From contig JADGQE010000002.1 in assembly GCA_017882055.1 (NCBI GenBank), positions 1 to 35,850 of the forward strand: a stretch of 35,850 bases of DNA, written 5' to 3'. The notes beneath the pieces were generated by a model. It was not told where the DNA came from. It did not search any database and saw only the letters and a program-made list of their open reading frames with translations. Position numbers and translations under genes: made by a program. Shown one piece after another: positions 8,421 to 17,896 of the stretch. Each line of letters opens with the position of its first letter. Position 1 is the stretch's first letter. This DNA is from Thermoflexales bacterium (GTDB lineage: Bacteria > Chloroflexota > Anaerolineae > Fen-1058).

Positions 8421-8508
8421 CAGAGGATCGACCGAACAAATTTCTCGCGCCGCGCAGTTCTTAGAAGTCGCCGAGCGGCTGATCGGCCCGATCCAGCCTT
8501 CGGCGTAA
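8417..8508 (+). pseudogene. Frameshifted, truncated HEPN-domain remnant
   Basis: ATG at 8417 overlaps the MNT stop (ATGA). The first codons read MTEDR. One base is then missing around 8430, and the +1-shifted frame continues TEQISRAAQFLEVAERLIG to a stop at 8506. The joined reading looks like the first helix of a HEPN protein (usually 100-140 residues). The rest is absent, and a palindromic repeat begins 36 bp later. HEPN identity is inferred from the helix pattern plus the MNT context. Confidence 0.65.
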
Positions 8509-8543
8509 TGAATCCGAGTATTTGTCTACCGCGTTTCCTGGAA

Positions 8544-8675
8544 TGTCATTCTGAGCGGAGCGACGCCTGGCGGCCCACCGGCGCGATGCGCCGGGCATGG
8601 GCAGAATCTCTGCGCCGGTTATCATCAAGTGCCGGTCGTGGCAGAGATTCTTCGCAAAAAACGCTCAGAATGACA
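8544..8675. repeat. Palindromic repeat of the GTCATTCTGAGCG family, 132 bp, with nested module
   Basis: The outer arms are TGTCATTCTGAGCG (8544-8557) and its exact complement (8662-8675). The inner arms are AGAATCTCTGC (8603-8613) and its complement (8641-8651). Between left outer and left inner arm sits a 39-bp module (8564-8602) with its own hairpin CCGGCGC..GCGCCGG. The same architecture recurs at 35227-35370. This is a non-coding, MITE/REP-like interspersed element. Confidence 0.85.
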
Positions 8676-8729
8676 CTTCGGTAAACAATTACGAATCCGA
8701 AAACCATCTTTGCCAGAGTGATAACGCTT

Positions 8730-10982
<2,253 letters not shown>

Positions 10983-11000
10983 TCGTCATGCAAGCGAAGT

Positions 11001-11029
11001 GCCCGGTGATGAGCCGGGCCTTTTCTTTT
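11001..11029 (+). terminator. Rho-independent terminator after the molybdo-oxidoreductase gene
   Basis: Stem GCCCGG(T)/(G)CCGGGC with a 5-nt loop is followed by CTTTTCTTTT. It starts 18 bp after the stop codon. Confidence 0.75.
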
Positions 11030-11051
11030 GATCGGGTTGGCAGGCACTCGT

Positions 11052-11079
11052 TTTACAAATGTCGGCTTGAATGTATAAT
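11052..11079 (+). promoter_or_regulatory. Sigma70-type promoter of the histidine kinase gene
   Basis: TTTACA (11052-11057), 16-bp spacer, TATAAT (11074-11079). Predicted transcription start is about 11086, 30 bp before the ATG. Together with the terminator just upstream, it makes the kinase an independent unit. Confidence 0.75.
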
Positions 11080-11116
11080 CCAGCGACAACATCGATCGAT
11101 TGGACAGGTGGGTCAG

Positions 11117-12289
11117 ATGCAAGACGAACGCAAAACCAAACAACAACTGATCGCTGAATTGAATCAACTGCGCAGTAACGTTCGCCGTCAAGCCGAGCAG
11201 ATGGAGCAACGCGCGGCTGAACTGGAAAGCGAGCGCCAGCGAACGCAGGCGATCCTTGACTCCGCCGGCGAGGGCATCTTGTTGCTGAATACCGAGCAGG
11301 AAATTCAATACCTCAACCCGGCGGTCGAACGGCTCACGGGCCATACGGCGGTCGAAATGTTGGGGCACGAGCTGCGCATCTGGATCAGCGGCCTTACCCC
11401 GCACAGCGTGATGAGTGATCTGGATGATCATATACGCCGGGGCGAAGTGTGGCAGGGTGAAGTGATTAATCGGCGCAAGGATGGCTCTTTGTACGATGTC
11501 GCGCTGACCATCAACCCGCTCAAAGATTCCGAAGGTCGCGTGGCGGCTTACGTCGCCATTCAGCATGACATTACTCATCTCAAAGAACTCGATCGCCTCA
11601 AAGATCAATTTGTGACGCGGATCGGGCATGAACTGCGGACACCGGTCGCCAATGTGAAGCTGTATCTTGGATTGTTGGAGCGTGGCAAGCCGGAGAAGCG
11701 CGAGCAATACTTGCAAACGCTCCGCAACGAAACTGAGCGCTTGCAGAAACTGGTAAACGGCTTCCTTGAGATTTCCGAATGGGATACCAGCACTGAACCG
11801 GTTCATCTGATGGCTGTGAGTCTGAACCCGCTCCTGGCTGATCTGTGGGCCGATCGGGCGGCACTGGCCGCCGAGCGCGGCCTCAGCCTGGATACGAATA
11901 TCGATCTGGCCTTGCCTCCGGCGCTTGCCAATCAAGCGATGGTGTTCCACATTGCATCGAACCTGATTGCGAACGCGTTAGACTATACCCCGCGCGGTGG
12001 ACGACTCACGCTGAGTACGGCGGTTCGATCGAAGCAGGATCGGAACTGGGTCACATTCTGCGTACAAGACAGCGGGCCTGGCATTGCGCCCGATGAGGTG
12101 CCGCGCCTCTTTGAGCGTTTCTATCGCGGCAAAGCCGCCGATAGTTTTGCGATTCCGGGCGCGGGACTTGGTCTGGCGATCAGCAAGGTGATTGTCGGAA
12201 AGCTCGGCGGTTTTATCACGGTGGAAAGCCCGCCGGCAATCGAAGGAGAGGGTGCGGCTTTCATCGTCTGGCTGAAGATGGCGCCGTAA
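11117..12289 (+). CDS. Soluble PAS-domain sensor histidine kinase
   Basis: 390 residues with no transmembrane segment, so it is cytoplasmic. An N-terminal coiled coil (about 1-50) leads into a PAS domain (about 50-160: EGILLLNTEQEIQYLNPAVE). HisKA follows, with phospho-acceptor His171 in IGHELRTP, then a HATPase domain with N-box NLIANALDYTP, G1 box DSGPGIA and G2 box GAGLGLAIS. It autophosphorylates on His and passes the phosphate to a response regulator. No regulator gene is adjacent, so it is an orphan kinase. The ATG at 11117 is chosen because the promoter lies just upstream and because the longer frame back to 10889 would overlap the preceding gene. Confidence 0.92.
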   Translation: MQDERKTKQQLIAELNQLRSNVRRQAEQMEQRAAELESERQRTQAILDSAGEGILLLNTEQEIQYLNPAVERLTGHTAVEMLGHELRIWISGLTPHSVMSDLDDHIRRGEVWQGEVINRRKDGSLYDVALTINPLKDSEGRVAAYVAIQHDITHLKELDRLKDQFVTRIGHELRTPVANVKLYLGLLERGKPEKREQYLQTLRNETERLQKLVNGFLEISEWDTSTEPVHLMAVSLNPLLADLWADRAALAAERGLSLDTNIDLALPPALANQAMVFHIASNLIANALDYTPRGGRLTLSTAVRSKQDRNWVTFCVQDSGPGIAPDEVPRLFERFYRGKAADSFAIPGAGLGLAISKVIVGKLGGFITVESPPAIEGEGAAFIVWLKMAP

Positions 12290-12402
12290 ATGTGGGTGCG
12301 GGCACGGGCGGGCAGCTGTTGGCCTGGCTGTTGCTGCGCTTGACGGCCTCGGCTGGCCGCAAACGTGAAGCGTAAACGGGTACACACGTGCAAACGCTAT
12401 GC

Positions 12403-12432
12403 TTGACATCGGGCGAAGCGTGGGTGTACTAT
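12403..12432 (+). promoter_or_regulatory. Promoter of moeA
   Basis: TTGACA (12403-12408), 18-bp spacer, TACTAT (12427-12432). An alternative -10, TATAGT (12430-12435), would need a 21-bp spacer. The start codon follows at 12477. Confidence 0.6.
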
Positions 12433-12476
12433 AGTCGCAACAAAACTGCGAAGCGGATTTGATCGAGTCAGTCCCT

Positions 12477-13721
12477 ATGCTATCAGTGCAGGAAGCTCAA
12501 CAGGCAATCTTATCCGGTATTCAGCGGCTGGAACCGGAAACCATTGATCTTGCAGAGGCACTGGGGCGGGTGCTGGCTGAAGAGGTCGTGTCTGATACCG
12601 ATCTGCCTTCGTTTGATAACTCGTCGATGGATGGCTACGCCGTTCGGGCCGAAGACGTGCGCGAGGCGTCGCCCGATCGACCGGTGCGTTTGCCGGTGTG
12701 TGCCGATATTCCCGCCGGTCATCCGATTGATCTGTTGTTGCCGGTCGGTGCAGCCGCGCGCATCACGACCGGTGCGATGCTGCCGGCCGGCGCGGATGCC
12801 GTGGTGCCGGTCGAGGACACCGACGACGGCGCGCGTGGTGCAAGCCCATTGCCGGCTGCGGTGGCGATCCATCGATCGCTGAAACGCGGCGCTTTCGTGC
12901 GGTACGTGGGCGACGATGTGAGACGCGGCGAGAAAGTATTGATCTCAGGCGCGATCGTTCGTCCGGCCGAGATCGCGTTGATGGCGGCGGTTGGACATAG
13001 TCGCGTTCAAGTGATTCGGCGTCCACGCGTGGCGTTGTTTGCCACGGGCGATGAATTGGTCGCACCTGATCAGCTGCCGGCGCCGGGTCAAATTCGCAAT
13101 GTCAACGAGCAGGCGACTGCCGCGCTCGTCGAGCGATATGGCGGCGTGCCAATCCGGTTGGGTATCGCGCGCGATCGATTGGACGCCGTGACCGAAAAAC
13201 TGGTGGAGGCGATCGAGCAGCGGGCTGATCTCATCGTCACTTCGGCCGGCGTTTCAGTCGGCGCTTACGATCTGGTCAAAGAGGCAGTGGCGGCGCACGG
13301 CTCGATCGATCTGTGGCGGGTTCGTATGCGGCCGGGCAAGCCGTTAGCTTTCGGCCAGTATCGTGGCGTGCCTTTCTTTGGATTGCCCGGCAACCCTGTT
13401 TCGGCGATGCTGACGTTTGAGCAATTTGTGCGGCCGGTACTGCGCGTGCTGGGCGGTTTCACCCGCTGGCACAAGCCGACCGTCGGCGTGATTTTGTTGG
13501 AGCCGATCGAGAGTGATGGACGCGAGACTTATGCACGTGCCCGGGTTGAGCGCGACGGCGATCATTGGACGGCGCGGCTGACCGGCGGGCAAGGCTCGAA
13601 CATGTTGAGCAGTCTGGCGCGTGCGAATGCGTTGGTGATCGTGCCGGATGGCGTCTGGCAATTGCCCGCGGGCTCAGCGGCGCAGGCGCAGATGCTGGAC
13701 TGGCCGGATGAAATCGGCTGA
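12477..13721 (+). CDS. moeA: Molybdopterin molybdenumtransferase MoeA
   Basis: 414 residues, full length. It inserts molybdate into adenylylated molybdopterin to complete the molybdenum cofactor. Family motifs in order: PSFDNSSMDGYAVRAEDV near the N-terminus, ITTGAMLPAGADAVVPVEDT, ATGDELV, IRNVNEQ, TSAGVSVGAYDLVKE, and RMRPGKPLAFG followed by FFGLPGNPVSAM. The ATG at 12477 gives the typical start (LSVQEAQQAIL); the upstream TTG at 12459 is less likely. It probably serves the molybdo-oxidoreductase encoded two genes upstream. It has its own promoter. Confidence 0.95.
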   Translation: MLSVQEAQQAILSGIQRLEPETIDLAEALGRVLAEEVVSDTDLPSFDNSSMDGYAVRAEDVREASPDRPVRLPVCADIPAGHPIDLLLPVGAAARITTGAMLPAGADAVVPVEDTDDGARGASPLPAAVAIHRSLKRGAFVRYVGDDVRRGEKVLISGAIVRPAEIALMAAVGHSRVQVIRRPRVALFATGDELVAPDQLPAPGQIRNVNEQATAALVERYGGVPIRLGIARDRLDAVTEKLVEAIEQRADLIVTSAGVSVGAYDLVKEAVAAHGSIDLWRVRMRPGKPLAFGQYRGVPFFGLPGNPVSAMLTFEQFVRPVLRVLGGFTRWHKPTVGVILLEPIESDGRETYARARVERDGDHWTARLTGGQGSNMLSSLARANALVIVPDGVWQLPAGSAAQAQMLDWPDEIG

Positions 13722-13730
13722 GGCTTGACC

Positions 13731-13758
13731 TTGCGTGTTGCATAGTTCCTGATATAAT
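13731..13758 (+). promoter_or_regulatory. Promoter of the DUF1540-like gene
   Basis: TATAAT at 13753-13758 with TTGCGT at 13731-13736, a 16-bp spacer. A better -35 (TTGACC, 13725) would need 22 bp. Confidence 0.55.
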
Positions 13759-13805
13759 CGCGTCGAATTATCCGAACTTGTCGGATGGATGGTAGGAGGT
13801 GGTTG

Positions 13806-14117
13806 ATGCCGCGCATTCGCTGTAACTATGAAGGTTGCATTCACTTGGAAGGCGGACTTTGTACGGCCGATGATATCGATCTTGATCAAGAATTAGGCTG
13901 CCTGACGTTTTCTCAGGTAGAGGAAGAAGAGATTGCCGTCGTCGACGGTCTCGAAGACGAGTGGGCGGAGGATGAGGTTGCCACTGCCGAAGATGAAGAT
14001 GAAGACGAAGAGGAAGATTGGGAGGACCTCGACGAGGAAGAGGACGATGATGACGATGATGAAGACGAAGACGATGATAGTTTTCGTCCCGCACCCCGCA
14101 GCCGTCGAAAGGCGTGA
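13806..14117 (+). CDS. DUF1540-like Cys-rich protein with long acidic tail
   Basis: 103 residues. The start is fixed by a strong AGGAGGT (13794-13800) five bases before ATG 13806. The N-terminal 40 residues hold four Cys in a DUF1540-like arrangement (CNYEGC, GGLCTADDI, GCLTF), suggesting a small metal-binding knuckle. The remaining 60 residues are almost all Asp and Glu, ending in a basic SRRKA tip. The acidic stretch is encoded by near-repetitive GAT/GAA/GAC codons. Such a tail could bind cations or basic proteins or mimic DNA, but this is speculation. It is a single-gene unit with its own promoter and terminator. Confidence 0.8.
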   Translation: MPRIRCNYEGCIHLEGGLCTADDIDLDQELGCLTFSQVEEEEIAVVDGLEDEWAEDEVATAEDEDEDEEEDWEDLDEEEDDDDDDEDEDDDSFRPAPRSRRKA

Positions 14118-14152
14118 TCTCTCTTTGTGGTGAAGGTTTCTCTGGAACGAAC

Positions 14153-14190
14153 AGCGGGTTCTATCGTTAGATAGAACCCGCTGATGTTTT
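14153..14190 (+). terminator. Rho-independent terminator of the DUF1540-like gene
   Basis: A perfect 13-bp stem (AGCGGGTTCTATC, 14153-14165, with 14170-14182) and 4-nt loop, then GATGTTTT. The T-run is only on the + strand side, so it serves the + gene. Confidence 0.8.
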
Positions 14191-14208
14191 GTGAGTGGCT
14201 AACATGCG

Positions 14209-15165
14209 CTAATTTTGCTGCCGATGCTGTTCAATCGTCCGGCGGAAGATATCTTCGTGTTCGGTGGAGGTGTTTATGCGGGCTTTGCCGGTCTTGCTCG
14301 CGGCGGGCGTTTCCGCGACATTCTGCTGAGCGGCTTGAAAGGCGACTTGCATCGGCGTCAGCACGGGTACCTCTTCTTCTTGTTCCAGCTCGGCCATCGC
14401 TTCGGCCATATCGAACTTCATCGTCAACTTGATTTGATGCTTGCGCGCATTCACTTCGAGGACGCGGACCTCGACTTCCTCGCCGACCTTAACCACGTCT
14501 GAAGCCTGGGCGACGTATCCGCCCGGCCCCATCTCGCTGATGTGTACCATGCCTTCGCGCTCGGCCCCGATGTCGACGAATGCGCCGAAGTGTTCGACCC
14601 GTGTGACTTTGCCGGGATAGGTCTGGCCGTGCTTGATGTCATTCCAATCGAGCGCCGCCGGTTCGAGCATGCTCAAGCCGATGCGATTTTCTTTGCGCGA
14701 GGCTTTAACCACCCAGACCGTGATCTCATCGCCTTCTTTGACCAGATCGGATGGTTTGTTGACCCGGGTCTTGGCCATCGAGCTAACGGGGACCAGTCCG
14801 TCTTTGGGCGCGCCGACATTGACAAACACGCCGAAGTCTTCGACCTTGACGATCTTGCCCGTCAACTTCAGGCCGCGCTGCAGATCATTCCAGTCGAGCG
14901 GCGGCGGCTCGATGCGGGTTAGTGCGATCAAGCCTTCAGCGGGCTTAACCTGCTTGACCCAGACGGTGACCGTTTCGCCTTCCTTCAGGACATCTGCAAC
15001 GCGGGTCGCCATATGGCCGGGCTGCAGTTCTGAGATGTGCAAAAATGCTTCGCGTTCGGCGCCGATATCAAAGCGTGCGCCGGCCAATTCGACCCTGGTC
15101 ACCTTGCCTTCGAACTTCATCTTGGGTTTGATGCTGCTGAGTGGAATGCGATCTGATTCGGACAC
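14209..15165 (-). CDS. S1-domain RNA-binding protein (three S1 repeats)
   Basis: 318 residues from GTG at 15165, which has AGGAAGG six bases upstream (15172-15178). An in-frame ATG at 15240 would add 25 residues but lacks a ribosome site and would read through a leader hairpin. Three S1 OB-fold repeats lie at about 13-85 (FEGKVTRVELAGARFDIG), 98-170 (LTGKIVKVEDFGVFVNVG) and 185-255 (YPGKVTRVEHFGAFVDIG). The C-terminal tail is charged and less ordered. Such proteins bind RNA or the ribosome. With three rather than four to six repeats, it may be the lineage's ribosomal protein S1 equivalent or a related factor. It has a consensus promoter. Confidence 0.88.
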   Translation of the reverse strand: MSESDRIPLSSIKPKMKFEGKVTRVELAGARFDIGAEREAFLHISELQPGHMATRVADVLKEGETVTVWVKQVKPAEGLIALTRIEPPPLDWNDLQRGLKLTGKIVKVEDFGVFVNVGAPKDGLVPVSSMAKTRVNKPSDLVKEGDEITVWVVKASRKENRIGLSMLEPAALDWNDIKHGQTYPGKVTRVEHFGAFVDIGAEREGMVHISEMGPGGYVAQASDVVKVGEEVEVRVLEVNARKHQIKLTMKFDMAEAMAELEQEEEVPVLTPMQVAFQAAQQNVAETPAASKTGKARINTSTEHEDIFRRTIEQHRQQN

Positions 15166-15206
15166 TATTAACCTTCCTGCTCGACGTGGATAGATATACA
15201 TGGCAA

Positions 15207-15226
15207 CGCCCCGTTTGAGCGGGGCG
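15207..15226 (-). other. Hairpin in the 5' leader of the S1 gene
   Basis: A 7-bp GC stem (CGCCCCG/CGGGGCG) with 6-nt loop lies between the predicted transcription start (about 15257) and the GTG at 15165. In S1 genes the leader can mediate autoregulation; here that is only a possibility. Confidence 0.5.
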
Positions 15227-15263
15227 CTGGAAATTTCCATAGGCTATTTCCAGTTGCGGGCCG

Positions 15264-15292
15264 ATTATACCGCTCTGGTGTCAGACTGTCAA
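15264..15292 (-). promoter_or_regulatory. Full-consensus sigma70 promoter of the S1 gene
   Basis: Read on the minus strand: TTGACA (15292-15287), 17-bp spacer, TATAAT (15269-15264). Both hexamers are exact consensus with optimal spacing. Transcription start is expected near 15257, giving a leader of about 90 nt. Confidence 0.85.
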
Positions 15293-15480
15293 ACAAACCG
15301 CAGCATTCCGGGCTAATACCAGGGGCCTGTCTGCAGATCGCTTAGAAACTGTTCACGATCTTCGCGATCCTGGATGCTGTGCCCGGCTTCATACGCCAGG
15401 CGGCGATACTTTGCAGACTCGGTGGTGTTGCCGGCGCATGCCAGCGCACGAGCGACACTTTCATAAGCATAAGCAATATC

Positions 15481-15614
15481 GGCTCTTCCGGCTTCGGCGG
15501 GAAACACGCCATCCTTGCGAGGGGTTTAGGGACGATGGGAGCACTGCACCGCAGGTGTTGACTATCCTCGCGGTCACCCCTCGCAAGGTTTTTCCCGCTC
15601 AACTCGGAAGAGCC
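15481..15614. mobile_element. 134-bp MITE with long inverted termini and 8-bp target duplication
   Basis: The termini begin GGCTCTTCCG and are inverted. Further matching blocks GCGGGAAA and CCTTGCGAGGGGT extend the terminal repeat to about 45 bp with gaps. Direct repeats GCAATATC lie at 15473-15480 and 15615-15622. It encodes no protein. The GGCTCTTCCG end and 8-bp duplication are like those I recall for ISL3-family insertion sequences, which may supply the transposase in trans. Confidence 0.85.
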
Positions 15615-15650
15615 GCAATATCAAAATCTGCAAGGCCATTTGTCTCGCCG

Positions 15651-15674
15651 TCTGCTACCTGATAGGGTAGCAGA
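15651..15674 (-). terminator. Hairpin just after recA
   Basis: A 9-bp perfect stem (TCTGCTACC/GGTAGCAGA) with a 6-nt loop starts about 9 bp after the recA stop on the minus strand. No T-run follows, so it is at best a weak or factor-dependent terminator, or an mRNA 3'-end stabiliser. Confidence 0.45.
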
Positions 15675-15683
15675 GACTTCACT

Positions 15684-16892
15684 TCATGCTTCGTAACCCT
15701 CGGCCTCTTCGACTATCGCTTCGGCAATGGCGATCGCACCTTCCGGCGCGTCCTCATCTTCTTTGTCTTCCGCGGCGGGAGGCAGGCTGGCCTTCGCCAA
15801 CTCAGCAGCCTTCTCGACATTGCTGCGGATGGTGGCCTCGATCTCATTAGCGATCTCGGGATGGGCTTTGAGGAAGTCTTTGGCATTCTCGCGGCCCTGA
15901 CCAAATTTCACATCGCCATACGCGAAGAAAGCGCCGCGCTTGGTGATGATGTCCATGTTGGTGCCGATGTCCAGAACATCGCCGACTTTGCTGATGCCTT
16001 CGTTGAACATGATGTCGAACTCGGCTTCGCGGAAGGGTGGGGCGACTTTGTTTTTGGTCACGCGCACTTTGACGCGGTTGCCGACGACTTCGGCGTCGGT
16101 CTTGATGCTCTGAGTGCGGCGAATGTCCAACCGCACCGAGGCGTAAAACTTGAGTGCGTTACCGCCGGTGGTGGTTTCGGGATTGCCAAACATTACGCCG
16201 ATCTTCATACGGAGCTGGTTGGTGAAGACGAGGGCGGTGTTTGATTGCTTGATCGCGCCCGAAAGTTTTCGCAGCGCCTGCGACATCAGACGGGCCTGTA
16301 AGCCCATGTGACTGTCGCCCATCTCGCCTTCGATCTCAGCGCGTGGCACGAGCGCGGCGACGGAATCGATAATGATCAGATCGACTGCGCCCGATCGGAC
16401 CAGCTGTTCCGCAATTTCGAGTGCTTGCTCGCCGGTATCCGGTTGCGAGATGTACAGGTTATCGACATCGACCCCGCACAGGGCGGCGTAACCCGGATCA
16501 AGCGCATGTTCCATGTCGATGTAAGCGGTGATGCCGCCGCGCTTCTGCGTTTCGGCCACGAGGTGTTGACAGAGCGTGGTCTTGCCGGCCGATTCCGGCC
16601 CATAGATTTCCGTGACGCGGCCGCGCGGGATGCCGCCAACGCCCAGGGCCAGATCGAGTGCCAGTGAACCGGTCGGGATAGTTTCAACTTTCATATGAGT
16701 CGCTTCGCCCAGCCGCATGATCGATCCTTCGCCGAAACGCTTGAGGATGGTACCCAGCGCTTGATCGAGTGCGCGGGCCTTGCCCGGATCGATTTGAGGC
16801 TCGGCTTTCTTGGTCTTTTTTGTCTTGGCTCCTTCGATAAATTCCGTCAGTTCTTCAGGTGAGTCTGCTTCCACTTTCTTTTTGCGTGCCAT
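15684..16892 (-). CDS. recA: RecA recombinase
   Basis: 402 residues. RecA is the strand-exchange ATPase of homologous recombination and the SOS coprotease. It has an approximately 40-residue Lys/Glu-rich N-terminal extension, Walker A GPESAGKTTL (Ala in place of the usual Ser), HMGLQARLMSQALRKL, the L2 region NQLRMKIGVMFGNPETT, and the RecA signature ALKFYASVRLDIRR. An acidic C-terminal tail (EDKEDEDAPEG) follows. The ribosome site AGGAG overlaps the stop codon of the DUF3795 gene upstream, so translation of the two is probably coupled. No recognisable LexA box is seen in front of this pair. Confidence 0.98.
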   Translation of the reverse strand: MARKKKVEADSPEELTEFIEGAKTKKTKKAEPQIDPGKARALDQALGTILKRFGEGSIMRLGEATHMKVETIPTGSLALDLALGVGGIPRGRVTEIYGPESAGKTTLCQHLVAETQKRGGITAYIDMEHALDPGYAALCGVDVDNLYISQPDTGEQALEIAEQLVRSGAVDLIIIDSVAALVPRAEIEGEMGDSHMGLQARLMSQALRKLSGAIKQSNTALVFTNQLRMKIGVMFGNPETTTGGNALKFYASVRLDIRRTQSIKTDAEVVGNRVKVRVTKNKVAPPFREAEFDIMFNEGISKVGDVLDIGTNMDIITKRGAFFAYGDVKFGQGRENAKDFLKAHPEIANEIEATIRSNVEKAAELAKASLPPAAEDKEDEDAPEGAIAIAEAIVEEAEGYEA

Positions 16893-16902
16893 GTTGTATC
16901 TC

Positions 16903-17253
16903 CTATAGTGTTGATCGAATTGATTGCAGCACGTTGCGTGCTTCAGGAACGAAGTTTAAGAAACCGGCCAACTTTTGGCAGGTATCGAACTCACGGCAAT
17001 GCGCGCAATTGGGAATTTGATGCACGCTGCCGCAAGCCCGGATCTCGCATTCGGCGCAGTGGCCGCCCTGTCGTCCGCCGAAAGCCACACAGCCGTCACA
17101 AGTAACGTAAGCGGCTGTTAATCCCGGCGCGTTATAGAGTTGCTGCCATTTGATGGCTACGCGTTCCCTGGCGGCTTCATCGTTTGCCTGGGTAGCGAGG
17201 TAAGCCTCACACTGGGAACAATTCAATCCGCATACCGCGATCAGTTGGTCCAT
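16903..17253 (-). CDS. DUF3795-type Cys-rich zinc-binding protein
   Basis: 116 residues. The second of two adjacent ATGs (17253) is preferred: AGAGGT at 17258-17263 is four bases from it and only one base from the first. Cys-rich clusters CGLNCSQCEAY, CDGC, HCAECEIRACG and NCAHCREFDTC match DUF3795 and suggest two or more metal sites. The function of the family is unknown. It shares a promoter with recA and its stop codon lies within recA's ribosome site, so its expression is tied to that of recA. Confidence 0.85.
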   Translation of the reverse strand: MDQLIAVCGLNCSQCEAYLATQANDEAARERVAIKWQQLYNAPGLTAAYVTCDGCVAFGGRQGGHCAECEIRACGSVHQIPNCAHCREFDTCQKLAGFLNFVPEARNVLQSIRSTL

Positions 17254-17284
17254 CATGACCTCTTGTAACTTTGAGGATTATACA

Positions 17285-17313
17285 AGAATAGCACAAGCGT
17301 TCTACTCTGTCAA
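17285..17313 (-). promoter_or_regulatory. Promoter of the DUF3795-recA operon
   Basis: Minus strand: TTGACA (17313-17308), 17-bp spacer, TATTCT (17290-17285). A second -10, TATAAT (17282-17277), lies just downstream but is 25 bp from the same -35. Two overlapping start sites are possible. Confidence 0.65.
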
Positions 17314-17400
17314 TCGAACAAAACCTTAAAATCTGGCGCAGGATTTGGGGGCGGCGGCGGGGCAAGGGCGTGGATTGCATTTTCAGACTAGCACAGGTTG

Positions 17401-17883
17401 CTAGATCGAATAGGCTTTCCACTGCGACGTCGAACTGGGCGGAATGTCAATTTCCGTTAGCCCGGTCGATTCACTGCTCAGCATTCGCAAACCGATCTTG
17501 CGTGATAAGGGGAACACCGGTTCCAATGCTGCGATCTGTTCTGCGTCGAAAAACTCAGCCGCGCTGATTTCGTATTCGTCGGCGTGTGGCTCACCCGATG
17601 AGACTTCAGCCCGAAAGATGACGAGTACCGCGCCGCCCTTTTCGCCGTAGCGTGTCCGCACGCCGACGATGCCCCTGACGGCGATCTCAAGCCCCGTCTC
17701 TTCAAGCAGTTCGCGCTGCACCGCTTTGTCGAGTGTTTCAGCGTGATTGACATAGCCGCCGGGCAAAGTCCACGTGCCTTTGTGAGGTTCGTAGTTGCGC
17801 TGAACGTATAACACTTTGCCGTCGCGCACGACGGCGCCCGTTACACCGATATCCCAGCGTTTGCCTGCGTCTTGATCTCTCAT
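17401..17883 (-). CDS. NUDIX hydrolase
   Basis: 160 residues from ATG 17883, 13 bp after the stop of the YciI-like gene; an upstream TTG would overlap that gene. A perfect Nudix box G-x5-E-x7-RELLEETGL sits at about residues 50-72 and supplies the Mg-binding glutamates. These enzymes cleave nucleoside diphosphates linked to another moiety. The WTLPGGYV context fits the MutT/ADP-ribose-type subfamily, but the substrate is not predictable. It appears to be the last gene of a three-gene minus-strand run with the YciI-like and aldo/keto reductase genes. Confidence 0.92.
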   Translation of the reverse strand: MRDQDAGKRWDIGVTGAVVRDGKVLYVQRNYEPHKGTWTLPGGYVNHAETLDKAVQRELLEETGLEIAVRGIVGVRTRYGEKGGAVLVIFRAEVSSGEPHADEYEISAAEFFDAEQIAALEPVFPLSRKIGLRMLSSESTGLTEIDIPPSSTSQWKAYSI

Positions 17884-17896
17884 GCGGCCTGCTTGC

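Larger units (their letters stand above)
15313..15682 (-). pseudogene. Broken TPR-like gene downstream of recA, interrupted by a MITE
   Basis: The 3' part (15313-15480) encodes a TPR-like helical hairpin (IAYAYESVARALACAGN) ending in DLQTGPWY. Removing the 134-bp element at 15481-15614 and one copy of its 8-bp duplication joins it in frame to 15623-15682. The junction then reads ETNGLADFDIAYAYESVAR, which fits TPR-like proteins that end this way. The upstream part is only about 20 residues and reaches the recA stop, so the gene is also 5'-truncated. The intact family protein is normally around 200 residues (from memory). It is almost certainly non-functional. Confidence 0.7.

Noticed and set aside
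15166..15240. ATG start for the S1 protein at 15240
   Set aside because: No ribosome site, and the frame would translate the leader hairpin; GTG 15165 has AGGAAGG.
17301..17317. GTTC and GAAC half-sites near the recA operon promoter, suggesting a LexA box
   Set aside because: The order and spacing (GTTC-N9-GAAC) do not match the Gram-positive (GAAC-N4-GTTC), E. coli or alphaproteobacterial boxes. The half-sites are short enough to occur by chance.
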